A stretch of 64,000 nucleotides of DNA from Rhizobium sp. AQ_MP (GCF_014237835.1 NZ_JACJVI010000009.1:62001-126000), one strand, 5' to 3'. Positions 8,154 to 18,236 are shown, numbered from the stretch's first letter. Numbers and translations: made by a program. Notes: generated by a model not told the origin, from the sequence alone.

Positions 8154-9281
8154 ATGACGACCAGCACGGTATTCCCACACGTGCGGGCACGCGGCGTATT
8201 TCGCGTGGTCGCGGGGCTCTTTCTCTTTGGTATTTCGAGCGCTGCCGCCCAGGCCGCTGGTTGCGGCGAACCGGTCACTCCCGGACAGTACAACCTCACC
8301 TTTCAGTCCGACGGCATCGATCGGGAGGCAGTCTATGTCATCCCATCGACCTATACGGGCAAGAAGAAGGTTCCGCTGGTCCTCGACTTCCATGGCTCGA
8401 ACAGCAATCCGACGGTTCAGCTTGGCCGCAGCCACTGGAACGAAGTGGCGGAGCGCGAGGGCTTCGTGGTCATGGCACTTGCGGGCAGCCTGAAGGGGGA
8501 GTTGCCCAATACGCATGCCTGGAACGTGCCCGGTGTCACCAAGGGCGATGGTGCTGATGAGTCGCTGGCGATCCGCGATCTGCTCGGCCTCGCCAAAGAG
8601 AGGTTCTGCATCGACGCCACCAAGGTCTATGCCTCGGGCTATTCCGGTGGCGGACGCATGCTGTCGCAATATATCTGCAACGGCTTCGGCGACTTTGCCG
8701 CCGCCGGCTTCGTCATGGGCCTGCGTGCAGGGACCCCTGTCGAGGAAAACGGTGTGTGGCGCCCGCGCCGCGAAAGCTGCCAGCCCAGCCGGCCTGTCTC
8801 GATCATCGCATTCTCGGGCAAGAAGGATCACGTCAACCCGTTCGAAGGCGGTGGCCGGGCCTATTGGCGCTACGGTGGCGAAGTGGCGCTCAACCGCTGG
8901 GCCGAGCTGAACGGCTGCGAGACGCGCGCTGCCATCGAGACGGGTAAAAATGCAGACGTGGCGACCTATGCCGGCTGCCGTGCCGGCACCAGCGTCGTCT
9001 CCTACGTGATTGCCAGCGCCGACCATGCCTGGCCGGCCCGTACGGTGCGCTTCCGGCTCGCCTCCAACGGCGACAAGGCGATCCGCGAGGTTGATGCGAC
9101 CGATAGAATGTGGGAGTTCTTCAAGGCCTCTGGCGGCGAGATGATTGCGACGGTCGCGGTTGATGCTGCCTGTGGCGACAAACAGAAAACCGCCGCGATC
9201 AGCGATGGCGGGCAGGGGACAAGGTGCACGCTAACAAGCAAACCAGACAGCAACGCGCCCGTGGTGTCGGACGACTTGTGA
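8154..9281 (+). CDS. Secreted alpha/beta-hydrolase, PHB depolymerase / LpqC-like esterase
   Basis: About 375 residues with an N-terminal signal peptide (hydrophobic [17 protein letters not shown]). The alpha/beta-hydrolase fold shows a DFHGSN oxyanion region and the nucleophile motif GYSGGG (GxSxG). Asp in SGKKDHVNP and His in SADHAWPA can complete the triad. The several Cys residues suit an exported disulfide protein. The family includes polyhydroxybutyrate depolymerases and feruloyl-type esterases; the substrate is unknown. The 3' end overlaps the ureD GTG start, so it may be co-transcribed with urease. An in-frame start at 8124 exists, but 8154 gives the better signal peptide. Confidence 0.75.
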   Translation: MTTSTVFPHVRARGVFRVVAGLFLFGISSAAAQAAGCGEPVTPGQYNLTFQSDGIDREAVYVIPSTYTGKKKVPLVLDFHGSNSNPTVQLGRSHWNEVAEREGFVVMALAGSLKGELPNTHAWNVPGVTKGDGADESLAIRDLLGLAKERFCIDATKVYASGYSGGGRMLSQYICNGFGDFAAAGFVMGLRAGTPVEENGVWRPRRESCQPSRPVSIIAFSGKKDHVNPFEGGGRAYWRYGGEVALNRWAELNGCETRAAIETGKNADVATYAGCRAGTSVVSYVIASADHAWPARTVRFRLASNGDKAIREVDATDRMWEFFKASGGEMIATVAVDAACGDKQKTAAISDGGQGTRCTLTSKPDSNAPVVSDDL

Positions 9282-10042
9282 CGAAGTCGCTCGGCGGGCG
9301 CACGCGCATCGCCGAGCTTTATCAGGAAGGGGCGGCGAAGATCCGCCTTCCCGAAAGCTTCACCAACGAACTCGAGGCGGTGACGATCAACACCGCCGGC
9401 GGCATCACCGGCGGTGACCAGTTTGATTGGAATTTCCGGGCCGGGCCCGGCTGCTTTCTCACCGCAACGACCCAGGCCTGCGAGAAGATCTACAAGGCCT
9501 CCGCTGGCACTGGTCAGATCACCACACGCATCGAGGTGGGGGAGGGCGCCCGGATGCATTGGCTGCCACAGGAAAGCATTCTCTTCGACAATGCGTCGCT
9601 CACCCGTCGGCTGGAGGTTGATCTTGCTGACGATGCTGAATTCCTCGCTGTCGAGGCTATCCTGCTCGGGCGCAAGGCCATGGGCGAGGCGATGAATGCC
9701 GGGCTCGTGCGCGACCGCTGGCGGATCCGCCAGGGCGGAAAGCTGCTGCATGCCGAAGAGCTGAAATTCGAGGGTGATGTGGCAGGGCTTGTGGCATCCC
9801 CGGCGGTGCTTGCCGGACGCGTCGCCTTTGCTACCCTCATCTTCGTCAGTCCGCGCGCCGAGGCGCTGATCCGCCCAATTCGTGAGCAGATCGGTGAAGA
9901 AATGGGCGGCGTAAGTCATTGGCAAGGCAAGCTTGTTGCCCGTGTCGCCGCCGCTGATGGCTTTGCCCTGAGAAAAATCCTGATCCCGATCATTTCGGCC
10001 TTGCGTGAGGGCGCGTCTGTGCCAAAAGTCTGGACTCTCTGA
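9224..10042 (+). CDS. ureD: Urease accessory protein UreD
   Basis: 272-residue urease chaperone that forms the UreDFG complex loading nickel into apo-urease. Diagnostic segments are [26 protein letters not shown] and [13 protein letters not shown]. The GTG at 9224 lies inside the upstream esterase gene (58-nt overlap). A second in-frame GTG at 9278 overlaps the esterase stop as GTGA, but would remove the N-terminal QRARGVG segment, which has counterparts in other UreD proteins, so 9224 is preferred. It opens the urease cluster and is followed 21 bp later by ureA. Confidence 0.93.
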   Translation: MHANKQTRQQRARGVGRLVTKSLGGRTRIAELYQEGAAKIRLPESFTNELEAVTINTAGGITGGDQFDWNFRAGPGCFLTATTQACEKIYKASAGTGQITTRIEVGEGARMHWLPQESILFDNASLTRRLEVDLADDAEFLAVEAILLGRKAMGEAMNAGLVRDRWRIRQGGKLLHAEELKFEGDVAGLVASPAVLAGRVAFATLIFVSPRAEALIRPIREQIGEEMGGVSHWQGKLVARVAAADGFALRKILIPIISALREGASVPKVWTL

Positions 10043-10063
10043 CGATCACGGATTGGAGCACGC

Positions 10064-10366
10064 ATGAATCTGACGCCGCGGGAAAAGGACAAACTGCTGA
10101 TCGCGATGGCGGCCATGGTCGCCCGGCGGCGGCTCGAACGGGGCGTGAAGCTCAACTATCCGGAAGCGATCGCGCTGATCACCGACTTCGTCGTTGAAGG
10201 CGCGCGTGACGGCCGGGCCGTGGCCGATCTCATGGAGGCGGGTGCGCATGTCATCACCCGCGACCAGGTGATGGAAGGCATCGCCGAGATGATCCACGAC
10301 GTGCAGATCGAGGCGACGTTTCCCGACGGTACGAAGCTCGTCACCGTTCACGAACCCATTCGCTGA
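10064..10366 (+). CDS. ureA: Urease gamma subunit
   Basis: 100-residue UreA, complete and of standard length. It starts [14 protein letters not shown] and contains [21 protein letters not shown] and the C-terminal [14 protein letters not shown], all conserved in the family. It combines with UreB and UreC in the trimeric (alpha-beta-gamma)3 enzyme that hydrolyses urea to ammonia and carbamate. ureB follows after 11 bp. Confidence 0.97.
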   Translation: MNLTPREKDKLLIAMAAMVARRRLERGVKLNYPEAIALITDFVVEGARDGRAVADLMEAGAHVITRDQVMEGIAEMIHDVQIEATFPDGTKLVTVHEPIR

Positions 10367-10377
10367 AGGAGAGGCCC

Positions 10378-10683
10378 ATGATCCCCGGTGAAATCATTGC
10401 AGCACCTGGTGAAATCGAACTGAATGCCGGCCATCCGACCGTCACGATCGAGGTGTCGAACAGCGGCGACCGCCCTGTGCAGGTGGGCAGCCACTACCAT
10501 TTCTACGAGACCAATGCCGGACTGATCTTCGAGCGTGAAAAGACGCGGGGCATGCGGCTCGACATTCCGGCTGGAACGGCCGTGCGTTTCGAGCCCGGCC
10601 AGACTCGGCAGGTGACGCTGATCCCGCTGTCGGGCAAGCGCGAGGTCTACGGTTTTCGCCAGCAGGTCATGGGCAGCCTCTGA
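10378..10683 (+). CDS. ureB: Urease beta subunit
   Basis: 101-residue UreB. It starts [16 protein letters not shown] and contains [11 protein letters not shown] and [15 protein letters not shown], the standard signature of the beta subunit. A GGAGAGG ribosome-binding site lies just upstream. Unlike the compact ureABC of many bacteria, two unrelated genes separate it from ureC. Confidence 0.97.
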   Translation: MIPGEIIAAPGEIELNAGHPTVTIEVSNSGDRPVQVGSHYHFYETNAGLIFEREKTRGMRLDIPAGTAVRFEPGQTRQVTLIPLSGKREVYGFRQQVMGSL

Positions 10684-10707
10684 GATGAAGGGGCCAGGGG
10701 AGCGGTT

Positions 10708-11136
10708 ATGGGGCGAGCGATGAACTGGAGCGTGATCCTGATGCTGTGCGGTTGCGTATTGCTGCAAGACGCGCCGGCCTCGGGTGAGGACGTGCGGGAC
10801 GTCGATTGCAACAATGCCCAGACCCAGGCCGACATGAACCAATGTGCGGCCGATGACTTTCGACAAGCCGATGCCGCCATGAACGCCCAGTGGGCCGAAA
10901 CGCGGGCCGCCATGCTGGCATGGGACAAGGCCTCGCCACCTTCGGACGACAATGGGGCCGCCAAGCGGCTTCTGGCTTCGCAACGTGCCTGGCTCGCTTA
11001 TCGCGACGCGGCCTGCGATGTCGAAGGTTACTCGGCCGAAGGCGGTTCGATGCAGCCTTTGATGATTTCGTCCTGCCTTGCGGAGCTGACGAAGCGCCGT
11101 ACGGAAGAGCTGAAATCGCTGGTCGGGCTCTATTGA
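10708..11136 (+). CDS. LprI-like (DUF1311) small exported protein
   Basis: 142 residues with an N-terminal hydrophobic signal-like segment. The body has the spaced cysteines and the RLLASQRAWLAYRDAACDVE motif of the DUF1311/LprI family. Some members inhibit lysozyme; most are uncharacterised. The N-terminal ILMLCGCVLL region contains a possible lipobox, so it may be a lipoprotein. It sits between ureB and the GT29-like gene in the same orientation with short gaps, so it is probably part of the urease transcript. Its function in urease biology is unknown. Confidence 0.7.
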   Translation: MGRAMNWSVILMLCGCVLLQDAPASGEDVRDVDCNNAQTQADMNQCAADDFRQADAAMNAQWAETRAAMLAWDKASPPSDDNGAAKRLLASQRAWLAYRDAACDVEGYSAEGGSMQPLMISSCLAELTKRRTEELKSLVGLY

Positions 11137-11148
11137 GGGTTTGACGCG

Positions 11149-11799
11149 ATGGCTCGGGCGAGACAGATCATGATCGTGGGCAATGGACCGGTTGATGCGG
11201 GGGCTGCCCCCCTGATCGACGCGGCCGATCTCGTGATCCGCTTTAATGGCAGCCGGAATTTTGGTGCGGCGGGCCGCCGTACCGACATCATCGCCGTCTG
11301 CAACACCGGTCGTCCTGGGGCTCAAATGCTTGCCGATCCCGCCTGGCGCGATAGCGAAGCGGTGAGCCGTACCGCTGAGATCTGGTCGGTGCGTGATCCC
11401 GACAAATTTGCCGACCTGAAGCCGCAGCTTGCGGTCAGCCATCCGGAACTCGATGATTTCTGCGACGACTACACAGACGGTTTCGCGACCTTTGCCACGG
11501 CCAACGGCAAGCGCCACCGGATCATCCATCGCAATGTTCACGAAGCGCTGGATGCGTCTCTCTTGGCTCTCGGTGCCGAGCCCTATGTCGTGCCGTCGAG
11601 CGGCATGGTGGTGATCGAGGCTCTGCTGTCCGATCCAGATCACGCCGACGACACCATCATTCTCGCCGGTTTCGGCCATAGCGGCTGGGACGGCCATCCC
11701 TTCGATGCGGAGCGTCGACTGGTGGACCGCTACATCGCCAGCGGTCGCGTCATGCGCCTCATACCTCTCTTTGCTTCCTCCCTCGCCCAAGGAACCTGA
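11149..11799 (+). CDS. Urease-operon protein with sialyltransferase (GT29)-like N-terminus
   Basis: 216 residues. The N-terminus reads IMIVGNGP, then [14 protein letters not shown], resembling the large sialyl motif of GT29 glycosyltransferases (VGNG...ID..D.VIRFN). A later segment, [14 protein letters not shown] followed by [18 protein letters not shown], resembles the small sialyl motif region with its downstream His. Rhizobial homologues are usually labelled only as urease operon accessory protein. It starts 13 bp after the LprI-like gene and ends 5 bp before ureC. No signal peptide is seen. Whether it transfers a sugar is unknown. Confidence 0.65.
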   Translation: MARARQIMIVGNGPVDAGAAPLIDAADLVIRFNGSRNFGAAGRRTDIIAVCNTGRPGAQMLADPAWRDSEAVSRTAEIWSVRDPDKFADLKPQLAVSHPELDDFCDDYTDGFATFATANGKRHRIIHRNVHEALDASLLALGAEPYVVPSSGMVVIEALLSDPDHADDTIILAGFGHSGWDGHPFDAERRLVDRYIASGRVMRLIPLFASSLAQGT

Positions 11800-11804
11800 C
11801 GCCC

Positions 11805-13517
11805 ATGTCCTACAAGATGTCCCGCGCCGCCTATGCCTCGATGTTCGGTCCGACCACGGGCGACAAGGTGCGTCTTGCAGATACGGAGCTGTTCATCGAG
11901 GTGGAGAAGGACTTCACCAGCTATGGCGAAGAGGTGAAGTTCGGCGGCGGCAAGGTCATCCGCGACGGCATGGGCCAGAGCCAGGTGACGCGGGCGAACG
12001 GCGCCGTCGACACCGTCATCACCAATGCGCTGATCCTCGACCACTGGGGCATCGTGAAGGCCGATATCGGCTTGAAGGACGGCCGGATCGTTGCGATCGG
12101 CAAGGCCGGCAATCCGGACACGCAGCCGAACGTCAACATCATCGTCGGTCCGGGCACGGAGGCTATTGCCGGCGAGGGCAAGATCGTGACCGCCGGCGGC
12201 ATGGACGCGCATATCCACTTCATCTGCCCACAGCAGATCGAGGAGGCGCTGATGAGCGGCCTCACCTGCATGCTCGGCGGCGGCACGGGGCCGGCGCATG
12301 GTACACTGGCCACCACCTGTACGCCGGGGCCCTGGCATATCGCGCGGATGATCGAGGCAGCCGATGCCTTCCCGATGAACCTCGCCTTTGCCGGCAAGGG
12401 TAATGCATCGCTGCCGGGTGCGCTTGAGGAAATGGTGCTGGGCGGCGCTACTTCTCTCAAGCTGCACGAGGACTGGGGCACGACGCCGGGCGCCATCGAT
12501 TGCTGCCTCTCGGTCGCCGACCAGTATGACGTGCAGGTGATGATCCACACGGATACGCTGAACGAAAGCGGCTTCGTTGAGGACACCGTTAATGCCATCC
12601 GCGGCCGGACGATCCATGCTTTCCACACCGAAGGGGCAGGCGGCGGGCACGCGCCCGACATCATCAAGATCTGCGGCCAGCTCAACGTCATTCCGTCATC
12701 GACCAATCCGACGAGGCCCTACACGGTCAACACGGTGGCCGAGCATCTGGACATGCTGATGGTCTGCCATCACCTTTCGTCGTCTATCCCCGAAGACATT
12801 GCCTTTGCTGAAAGCCGTATCCGCAAGGAAACGATCGCTGCCGAAGACATCCTGCACGACATCGGTGCCTTCTCGATCATCTCGTCCGACAGCCAGGCCA
12901 TGGGTCGCGTCGGTGAAGTCATCATCCGTACGTGGCAAACGGCGGACAAGATGAAGCGCCAGCGCGGCGCGCTGCCGTCGGAGACCGGCGACAACGACAA
13001 CATGCGTGCCAAGCGCTATGTCGCCAAGTACACGATCAACCCTGCGATTGCCCATGGCGTTAGCCATGAGATCGGTTCGATCGAAGTCGGCAAGCGCGCC
13101 GACCTCGTCATCTGGAACCCGGCCTTCTTCGGCGTGAAGCCGGACATGGTGGTGCTCGGCGGCGTGATTGCCGCTGCTCCCATGGGCGATCCGAATGCGT
13201 CCATCCCGACGCCGCAGCCTGTGCACTACCGCCCGATGTTCGGCGCCTATGGCAAGGCACGCACGAACTCTTCCGTCACCTTCGTCAGCCAGGCCGCCCT
13301 CGACGCCGGTCTCGGCAACCGTCTCGGGATCGCCAAGCAATTGGTCGCGGTTAAGAACACGCGTGGCGGTATCTCGAAGAAGTCCATGATCCACAACGAC
13401 TTGACGCCGCATGTGGAAGTGGATCCGGAGACCTATGAAGTCCGCGCCGATGGCGAGCTGCTTACCTGCGAACCGGCGACCAAGCTGCCGATGGCGCAAC
13501 GGTACTTCCTGTTCTGA
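11805..13517 (+). CDS. ureC: Urease alpha subunit (catalytic)
   Basis: 570-residue nickel amidohydrolase, full length. The nickel ligands are visible: the HIHF motif at about residues 136-138, the Lys to be carbamylated in SLKLHEDWG (about 219), His in the MIHTDTLNE and GAGGGHAPD segments, and Asp in [19 protein letters not shown], around 322-323, holds the flap/catalytic His. Nothing suggests inactivation. The stop overlaps the next gene by one base (TGATG). It is activated by UreD, UreE, UreF and UreG. Confidence 0.98.
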   Translation: MSYKMSRAAYASMFGPTTGDKVRLADTELFIEVEKDFTSYGEEVKFGGGKVIRDGMGQSQVTRANGAVDTVITNALILDHWGIVKADIGLKDGRIVAIGKAGNPDTQPNVNIIVGPGTEAIAGEGKIVTAGGMDAHIHFICPQQIEEALMSGLTCMLGGGTGPAHGTLATTCTPGPWHIARMIEAADAFPMNLAFAGKGNASLPGALEEMVLGGATSLKLHEDWGTTPGAIDCCLSVADQYDVQVMIHTDTLNESGFVEDTVNAIRGRTIHAFHTEGAGGGHAPDIIKICGQLNVIPSSTNPTRPYTVNTVAEHLDMLMVCHHLSSSIPEDIAFAESRIRKETIAAEDILHDIGAFSIISSDSQAMGRVGEVIIRTWQTADKMKRQRGALPSETGDNDNMRAKRYVAKYTINPAIAHGVSHEIGSIEVGKRADLVIWNPAFFGVKPDMVVLGGVIAAAPMGDPNASIPTPQPVHYRPMFGAYGKARTNSSVTFVSQAALDAGLGNRLGIAKQLVAVKNTRGGISKKSMIHNDLTPHVEVDPETYEVRADGELLTCEPATKLPMAQRYFLF

Positions 13518-14200
13518 TGCGCTTTGCCTTTCAGTTGATGAAATGGATGGGCGGCCTGCTGGTCGCCCTTTTCGTTGCCCTGGCCATGGGTGTGTTTGTT
13601 CCCCGGCCTTTGACCGCGCCGGCAGAAGCTGCCGTTCAGGGCGAAACGCAGATCCTGCTGCTTGCCAATCCCATCCACACGGACATCGCTTTGCCTGTCG
13701 ATGACGAGGTGCGGGCGGCGTTTGCGGATCTCGCCTTGGACGGCCTGCCGGTCGACATGCCAGGCGTCGAGTACCTCGTCTTCGGCTGGGGTGGGCGGTC
13801 CTTCTATGTGGAGACGCCGACCTGGGGCGATATCCGGCCGCTGCCGGTGTTGAAGGCGCTGACCGTCGATCGCTCCGTGCTGCATGTCTCTGTTGCCGGG
13901 CCGATCGATCCGACGCATCCGTCCATCCGCCCGCTAACGGTGACGAAGGAGGGGCGCAGCCGGATCATTGCAGCGATACGCGAGAGCTTCAGCCGTCACG
14001 AAGGAATGCCGGTTGCCATTCCAGGTGCTGCCTACGGATTTGATGACGCCTTCTTCGAGGCCCATGGGGCTTTCAACGCTTTCATCGGCTGCAACACCTG
14101 GACCGCCGCCATATTACGTGCGGGCGGGATTCGTACCGGCTGGTGGACGCCGCTGCCGCAACTGCTCGATCTCTCCCTCGATTTGCACCGGGATGCCTGA
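13517..14200 (+). CDS. TIGR02117 / DUF2459 urease-region conserved protein
   Basis: 227 residues with one N-terminal membrane anchor or signal segment (LLVALFVALAMGVFVP). The body contains ILLLANPIHTDIALPV, YLVFGWGGRSFYVETPTW and FIGCNTWTAAIL, the features of the family first defined by its proximity to urease genes in rhizobia. The conserved His, the GWG and the CNTW motif suggest an enzyme-like domain facing the periplasm; its activity is not known. One-base overlap with ureC argues for coupled expression. Confidence 0.75.
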   Translation: MRFAFQLMKWMGGLLVALFVALAMGVFVPRPLTAPAEAAVQGETQILLLANPIHTDIALPVDDEVRAAFADLALDGLPVDMPGVEYLVFGWGGRSFYVETPTWGDIRPLPVLKALTVDRSVLHVSVAGPIDPTHPSIRPLTVTKEGRSRIIAAIRESFSRHEGMPVAIPGAAYGFDDAFFEAHGAFNAFIGCNTWTAAILRAGGIRTGWWTPLPQLLDLSLDLHRDA

Positions 14201-14397
14201 GCGTCTCCGGTCAGTATCGACAGCCTCGATCTCCCGATGGAGTGTAGTGAGCAGCGGTTGATTATTCTGTCGTATGCTCGCGTTGATTGTGTTCTGGTCT
14301 TTTTTCGGGTCTTTGCCGATCAATCTGCAGATCCATTGCATTTGAGCGATTCCATTAGGATTTGGCCAACCGACGCAGCCTAAGTCGTTAGCTGTGC

Positions 14398-15267
14398 ATG
14401 GGGGAGCAGGCTGTGAGTCGCATCGGCAGAGCGCTTTGGCGGCAGATCGAAACGGGGCAATTCGAAAGCCCTGCGACCATCCGCAGTTTTGCGCTTCAGG
14501 TCAGCTTTCGCTCCGTCATCGCCACCAGCCTCGCTGGGTGTCTTCTGTTGCCTGTCCTCTATGCTGCAGCCTTCGTATCGATCCCGATCGATGAGATGGT
14601 GCGATTGATGGTCGCCTTTTCCTGGCTATTTGCTGGCGTGCTTTCAGGCGGGCTCGCCTTCGTCACGGGCCACGTCATTCGCGATCTCCTGCGCTCGCGC
14701 CGCGAGTTCGAACAGTTGAGCCGGACCGACAGCTTGTCCGGTCTGGCCAACCGCCGTGCGTTCAACGAGACGTTTTCGAACCTGAAGCTCGAGGGGTCTC
14801 TGGTGATCCTCGACATCGACAGGTTCAAGTCGATCAACGACCGTTTCGGTCATCAGGCTGGCGACCGGGTCATTCAGGCCATTTCCGACGAGTTTCGGGA
14901 TGTTTTTGGCAAAGCGAATGTCGTCGCGCGACTTGGCGGCGAGGAGTTCGGGGTGGTCCTGTCCGATGGCACGATCGAGGAGCGGCTTTGTCTGGTCGAG
15001 GAGGCCCGTCGGCGGGTGGCGGCAAACAGCGTCAGCTTCGGTGACACCAAACTCTTCGTGACCATCTCTGCCGGCGTGGCCGAGATACGGGTCGGTCGGC
15101 CGGCGGAGGTTACCTATGCCTGGGCCGACAAGGCGTTGTATCTCGCCAAGCAGAGCGGCCGGGACAGGGTCATGCACGAGAATGCACTGGCGATCCTCGA
15201 TCATGCTCTGCACGATCATGCTCCTGATGATGCACGGCTTTTTGCTGCGATCGGACAGCGCGACTGA
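14398..15267 (+). CDS. Membrane diguanylate cyclase (GGDEF domain)
   Basis: 289 residues. Two membrane helices (about residues 40-62 and 68-92) with little between them are followed by a GGDEF domain whose active loop reads RLGGEEF near residue 180; GGEEF is an active variant. The metal/substrate motif [19 protein letters not shown] is intact, so it should make cyclic di-GMP. The inhibitory RxxD site five residues before GGEEF is absent (GKAN instead), so simple product inhibition is unlikely. The gene follows a 197-bp gap and precedes ureE; a cyclase is not a usual urease-operon member. Confidence 0.88.
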   Translation: MGEQAVSRIGRALWRQIETGQFESPATIRSFALQVSFRSVIATSLAGCLLLPVLYAAAFVSIPIDEMVRLMVAFSWLFAGVLSGGLAFVTGHVIRDLLRSRREFEQLSRTDSLSGLANRRAFNETFSNLKLEGSLVILDIDRFKSINDRFGHQAGDRVIQAISDEFRDVFGKANVVARLGGEEFGVVLSDGTIEERLCLVEEARRRVAANSVSFGDTKLFVTISAGVAEIRVGRPAEVTYAWADKALYLAKQSGRDRVMHENALAILDHALHDHAPDDARLFAAIGQRD

Positions 15268-15332
15268 AGAACAATCTTGCCGTTTGCCCTATTTCTGTGC
15301 ATGGTTCAAAAAACAGCCATGTCGGAGTTTTC

Positions 15333-15818
15333 ATGCAGCGCGCGACGTCTTTCAAACCTGCCGGGTTCATAACCGACGCGCCTGATGGAGTGGTGGTCCT
15401 TCCGCATGAGGGACGGCATTTGCGGCGCAAGCTGCTGCATCTCGACAATGGCGAAATGGTCATGCTCGATCTCAAGGAACCGGTGCTGTTTCATCACGGG
15501 GACCGGCTGATTCTCGACGATGGCTCAACAATCGAGATTCAGGCCGCGGAGGAGAGACTCTACGAAATTCGCGCACGCGATACCCTTCATCTGATTGAAC
15601 TCGCCTGGCATCTCGGCAACCGACATCTCGCCGCGCAGATCAACTTGGATCGAATCCTGATCCTGCGTGATCACGTGATCCGCGACATGCTGATTGGTCT
15701 TGGTGCCGAGGTCAGCGAAGTGGTGGAGCCATTCCAACCGGTGCGTGGTGCCTATCATGCCCATGGCGGCCATGGATCGCATGGCGGGCATCACGATAAC
15801 GGGCATGGTCATGGCTGA
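15333..15818 (+). CDS. ureE: Urease accessory protein UreE (nickel metallochaperone)
   Basis: About 161 residues. It contains the N-terminal peptide-binding-like domain ([20 protein letters not shown]) and the metal-binding domain ([15 protein letters not shown]...DHVIRDML). The C-terminus is a His/Gly-rich tail ([13 protein letters not shown]...), the classical nickel-storage extension. The ATG at 15333 with an upstream GGAG is preferred over a GTG at 15297. The last 8 nt overlap ureF. It delivers nickel to UreG. Confidence 0.93.
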   Translation: MQRATSFKPAGFITDAPDGVVVLPHEGRHLRRKLLHLDNGEMVMLDLKEPVLFHHGDRLILDDGSTIEIQAAEERLYEIRARDTLHLIELAWHLGNRHLAAQINLDRILILRDHVIRDMLIGLGAEVSEVVEPFQPVRGAYHAHGGHGSHGGHHDNGHGHG

Positions 15819-16497
15819 CATCGCGCCACAAACCTTCGCGGGGCGACAGGCGTTACTCCGGTTGATGGCATGGCTTTCCCCGGCTTTCCCGGTCGGTGGC
15901 TTCTCCTATTCGGCGGGATTTGAAAGTGCTGTCGTCGAAGGGCATGTCGCTGATGGCGATGATGTCGAGGGCTGGCTTGAGGCGCTGCTGAACGATGGCG
16001 GAATGCGCAATGATGCGATCCTGCTCTCCCGAGCGCATCATGGCCAAAGTCAGGGCGAGGACCTCGATGAGCTGATGGCCCTTGCAACAGCGCTGGCCGG
16101 ATCGGCAGAGCGGCATGCGGAGGTCACCAGGCTCGGCGAGGCCTTCGTGAAGGCAGCAGCGGCCTGGCCGCATCCTGTCATCAATGACCTGTCGGGACCG
16201 GTGCCCTATGGCATCGCCGTCGGCGCGGTGGCGGCTGCCCATGGGGTGGGTGTCACGGACGCGCTCGCGGCTTTTCTGCATGCGCAGGTTTCGCAATATG
16301 TGTCTGTGTCGATCCGTCTCGGCGTCATCGGGCAGGCGCGAGGCGTGGCGATCCTCGCCGCGTTGGAGGGGCCGATCCTCGATGCGGCTTCGAGGTTTTC
16401 CGAGCTCGGGCTCGAAGACCTGGGATCTGCGACCATCGTCGCCGATACGCTCAGCATGCGCCACGAAGCGCAATACTCACGACTGTTCCAATCCTAG
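15811..16497 (+). CDS. ureF: Urease accessory protein UreF
   Basis: About 228 residues and mostly alpha-helical, part of the UreDFG activation complex and thought to gate UreG GTP hydrolysis. Family signatures are [24 protein letters not shown] at the N-terminus and the C-terminal [13 protein letters not shown] start at 15811 (MADIAPQ) overlaps the ureE stop by 8 nt; an ATG at 15805 is an alternative. Confidence 0.93.
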   Translation: MADIAPQTFAGRQALLRLMAWLSPAFPVGGFSYSAGFESAVVEGHVADGDDVEGWLEALLNDGGMRNDAILLSRAHHGQSQGEDLDELMALATALAGSAERHAEVTRLGEAFVKAAAAWPHPVINDLSGPVPYGIAVGAVAAAHGVGVTDALAAFLHAQVSQYVSVSIRLGVIGQARGVAILAALEGPILDAASRFSELGLEDLGSATIVADTLSMRHEAQYSRLFQS

Positions 16498-16522
16498 GCG
16501 AAAGCGCTCACACAGGACGAAG

Positions 16523-17137
16523 ATGATGAAATCGAAGAATGGTCCCCTTCGCGTCGGTATCGGTGGACCGGTCGGGTCCGGCAAGACCGCGCTGACGGAG
16601 AAGCTGTGCAAGGCCATGCGCGACGACTACTCCGTTGCCGTCGTCACCAACGACATCTATACGCGCGAGGATGCCGATGCGCTCATCCGCATGCAGGCCT
16701 TGACGTCCGATCGTGTTGTCGGCGTCGAAACCGGGGGGTGTCCGCATACGGCGATCCGCGAAGATGCTTCGATCAACCTCAAGGCCATCGCTGATCTGAA
16801 TGCACGCATCCCCGATCTCGACGTCGTGTTCATCGAATCGGGCGGTGACAATCTCGCGGCAACCTTCTCGCCGGATCTCGCCGATATCACGCTCTATGTC
16901 ATTTCCGTCTGCCAGGGGGAGGAGATCCCGCGCAAGGGCGGGCCTGGTATCACCCGATCCGACCTGCTGATCATCAACAAGACCGATCTTGCCCCGCATG
17001 TCGGAGTCGACCTTGAGGTGATGGAGCGCGATGCCGGACGGATGCGACTCGAACGCCCGTTCGTCTTCACCGACCTGAAGCGCGGCAATGGGGTCGACCG
17101 GATCGTCCGTTTTCTGCAGCAGAGTGGGGGGCTCTGA
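16523..17137 (+). CDS. ureG: Urease accessory GTPase UreG
   Basis: 204-residue SIMIBI-class GTPase that powers nickel insertion. The P-loop GPVGSGKT falls at about residues 15-22, the Cys-Pro-His metal motif is in [10 protein letters not shown], and the guanine-specificity NKTD motif is in [11 protein letters not shown]. Start chosen at the tandem ATG at 16523/16526; an upstream in-frame extension would run back through ureF and is not credible. It ends the urease run 33 bp before a convergent regulator gene. Confidence 0.96.
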   Translation: MMKSKNGPLRVGIGGPVGSGKTALTEKLCKAMRDDYSVAVVTNDIYTREDADALIRMQALTSDRVVGVETGGCPHTAIREDASINLKAIADLNARIPDLDVVFIESGGDNLAATFSPDLADITLYVISVCQGEEIPRKGGPGITRSDLLIINKTDLAPHVGVDLEVMERDAGRMRLERPFVFTDLKRGNGVDRIVRFLQQSGGL

Positions 17138-17170
17138 GCGGCACGAACAGTAGCGTCGACAAGGCCTGCG

Positions 17171-17893
17171 TCAGATCTGCTTCAGCGCGTTGACGTCACT
17201 GATCTGTATCGTGCGGCCACGCACGACGACACCGCACCGCTTGAGTGCCGAAAACGCCCGCGACAGCGCCTCTGGTGCCAGACCCAGCTTGCCCGCAAGC
17301 AGGCTCTTCTGGAACGGCAGCCGGATCGAGGCTGCACCGCCATCGGTGTTGCAATGGGTGAGGAGATAATGGGCAACACGCTGCGGCGCTGTCTGCAGCC
17401 GGTCGTTTGCAATGCAGTCCATGGTCGTGCGCAGATGATCTGACAGACAGCGGATGATCGCCTTCGCCACATCGGTCTCATGCTCGGCAAGGGCGCGAAC
17501 GCGCTGCAAGTCAAAGCGCGCAAGGGTGACGGGTTCGGCAGCCTGCGCGTTGTATAGATAGCGATCACCGAGGGCCAGCAGGCATTCGGAGAAGGTATCG
17601 CCCGGGCCACAGATGCGGATGTCAGCCTCGCGGCCATCCTTGTTGAGGCGGTAAAGACGGACATAGCCGGTGAGCACACTGTAGAAGCAGTCGGCAGGCT
17701 CGCCCTCGCGGAAGAGCACGTCGCGCCCCTCGTAGTTGGAGATATGGGCAATCTCCATCATCGAGGCCATCGCTGTCGGGCCCAGTTGGGACAAGAAAGA
17801 GGTTCGCAGAAGCGTGTTCTTGTCGCGTGTGTTCAGTCTCAGGATCTTGTTCACGGTCGTCACGGCTCCCCATCCAGATCTCGGTCCAGGCAT
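17171..17893 (-). CDS. Crp/Fnr-family regulator lacking FNR cysteines (FixK/NnrR-like)
   Basis: About 240 residues. A cyclic-nucleotide-binding-like beta-roll (YEGRDVLFREGEPADCFYSV...GPGDTFSE) is followed by a C-terminal helix-turn-helix. The recognition helix contains PEALSR, matching the E-xx-S-R pattern of FNR that reads TTGAT half sites. There is no N-terminal cysteine cluster, so it should not sense oxygen through an iron-sulfur cluster. The ATG at 17893 is the first ATG; a TTG at 17938 and GTGs at 17863 and 17854 are alternatives, the latter two following a GGGGAG sequence. It is convergent with ureG. A perfect FNR box lies upstream. Confidence 0.82.
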   Translation of the reverse strand: MPGPRSGWGAVTTVNKILRLNTRDKNTLLRTSFLSQLGPTAMASMMEIAHISNYEGRDVLFREGEPADCFYSVLTGYVRLYRLNKDGREADIRICGPGDTFSECLLALGDRYLYNAQAAEPVTLARFDLQRVRALAEHETDVAKAIIRCLSDHLRTTMDCIANDRLQTAPQRVAHYLLTHCNTDGGAASIRLPFQKSLLAGKLGLAPEALSRAFSALKRCGVVVRGRTIQISDVNALKQI

Positions 17894-18236
17894 GCACCGC
17901 TGCGGTCGTCGCTTCACCTTTATGGTCCCGCTGCCCAACCGGGCCGGGTCGCATATGCGCGTCTCCTGCAGGTCCGGGTGAATGTGCCCTTTCCAGTCCG
18001 GTCAGATTATCGCGCTTCGGGGAAGCGTGGATTGATTTCGATCAAATGGCCATCGGCATATCACGATTGGCGAAATCAAGCGTGAAGCCCGGTGGCGCTG
18101 TCTTTCTGCTTTGCCGGTGTCGGCGTTCAGACGTTCGGCCACCGGAGCATTGCCGGTGACAAACGGGATCCCCTGAAATGTGCTTCTACGCAATCCGGAC
18201 GCAAAACCGATGATGCAGTTTTGCTGGACCTGCTGC
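17894..18236. other. Intergenic region before the Crp/Fnr gene
   Basis: About 340 bp between the regulator and the end of the RND transporter gene. Apart from the FNR box at 18032-18045 and the hairpin at its right end, I see no gene or repeat. It must hold the regulator's promoter. Confidence 0.5.
18032..18045. promoter_or_regulatory. Perfect FNR/FixK-type box
   Basis: TTGAT-TTCG-ATCAA matches the FNR/FixK anaerobox consensus TTGAT-N4-ATCAA exactly. It lies upstream of the Crp/Fnr-type gene on the minus strand, about 140 bp from its ATG, and could mediate autoregulation or control by another Fnr/FixK protein. No other gene start is close in the facing direction. Confidence 0.7.

Noticed and set aside
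7194..9026. 610-codon minus-strand frame
   Set aside because: Lies antisense to urtE and the esterase, both with intact catalytic motifs; no domain seen.
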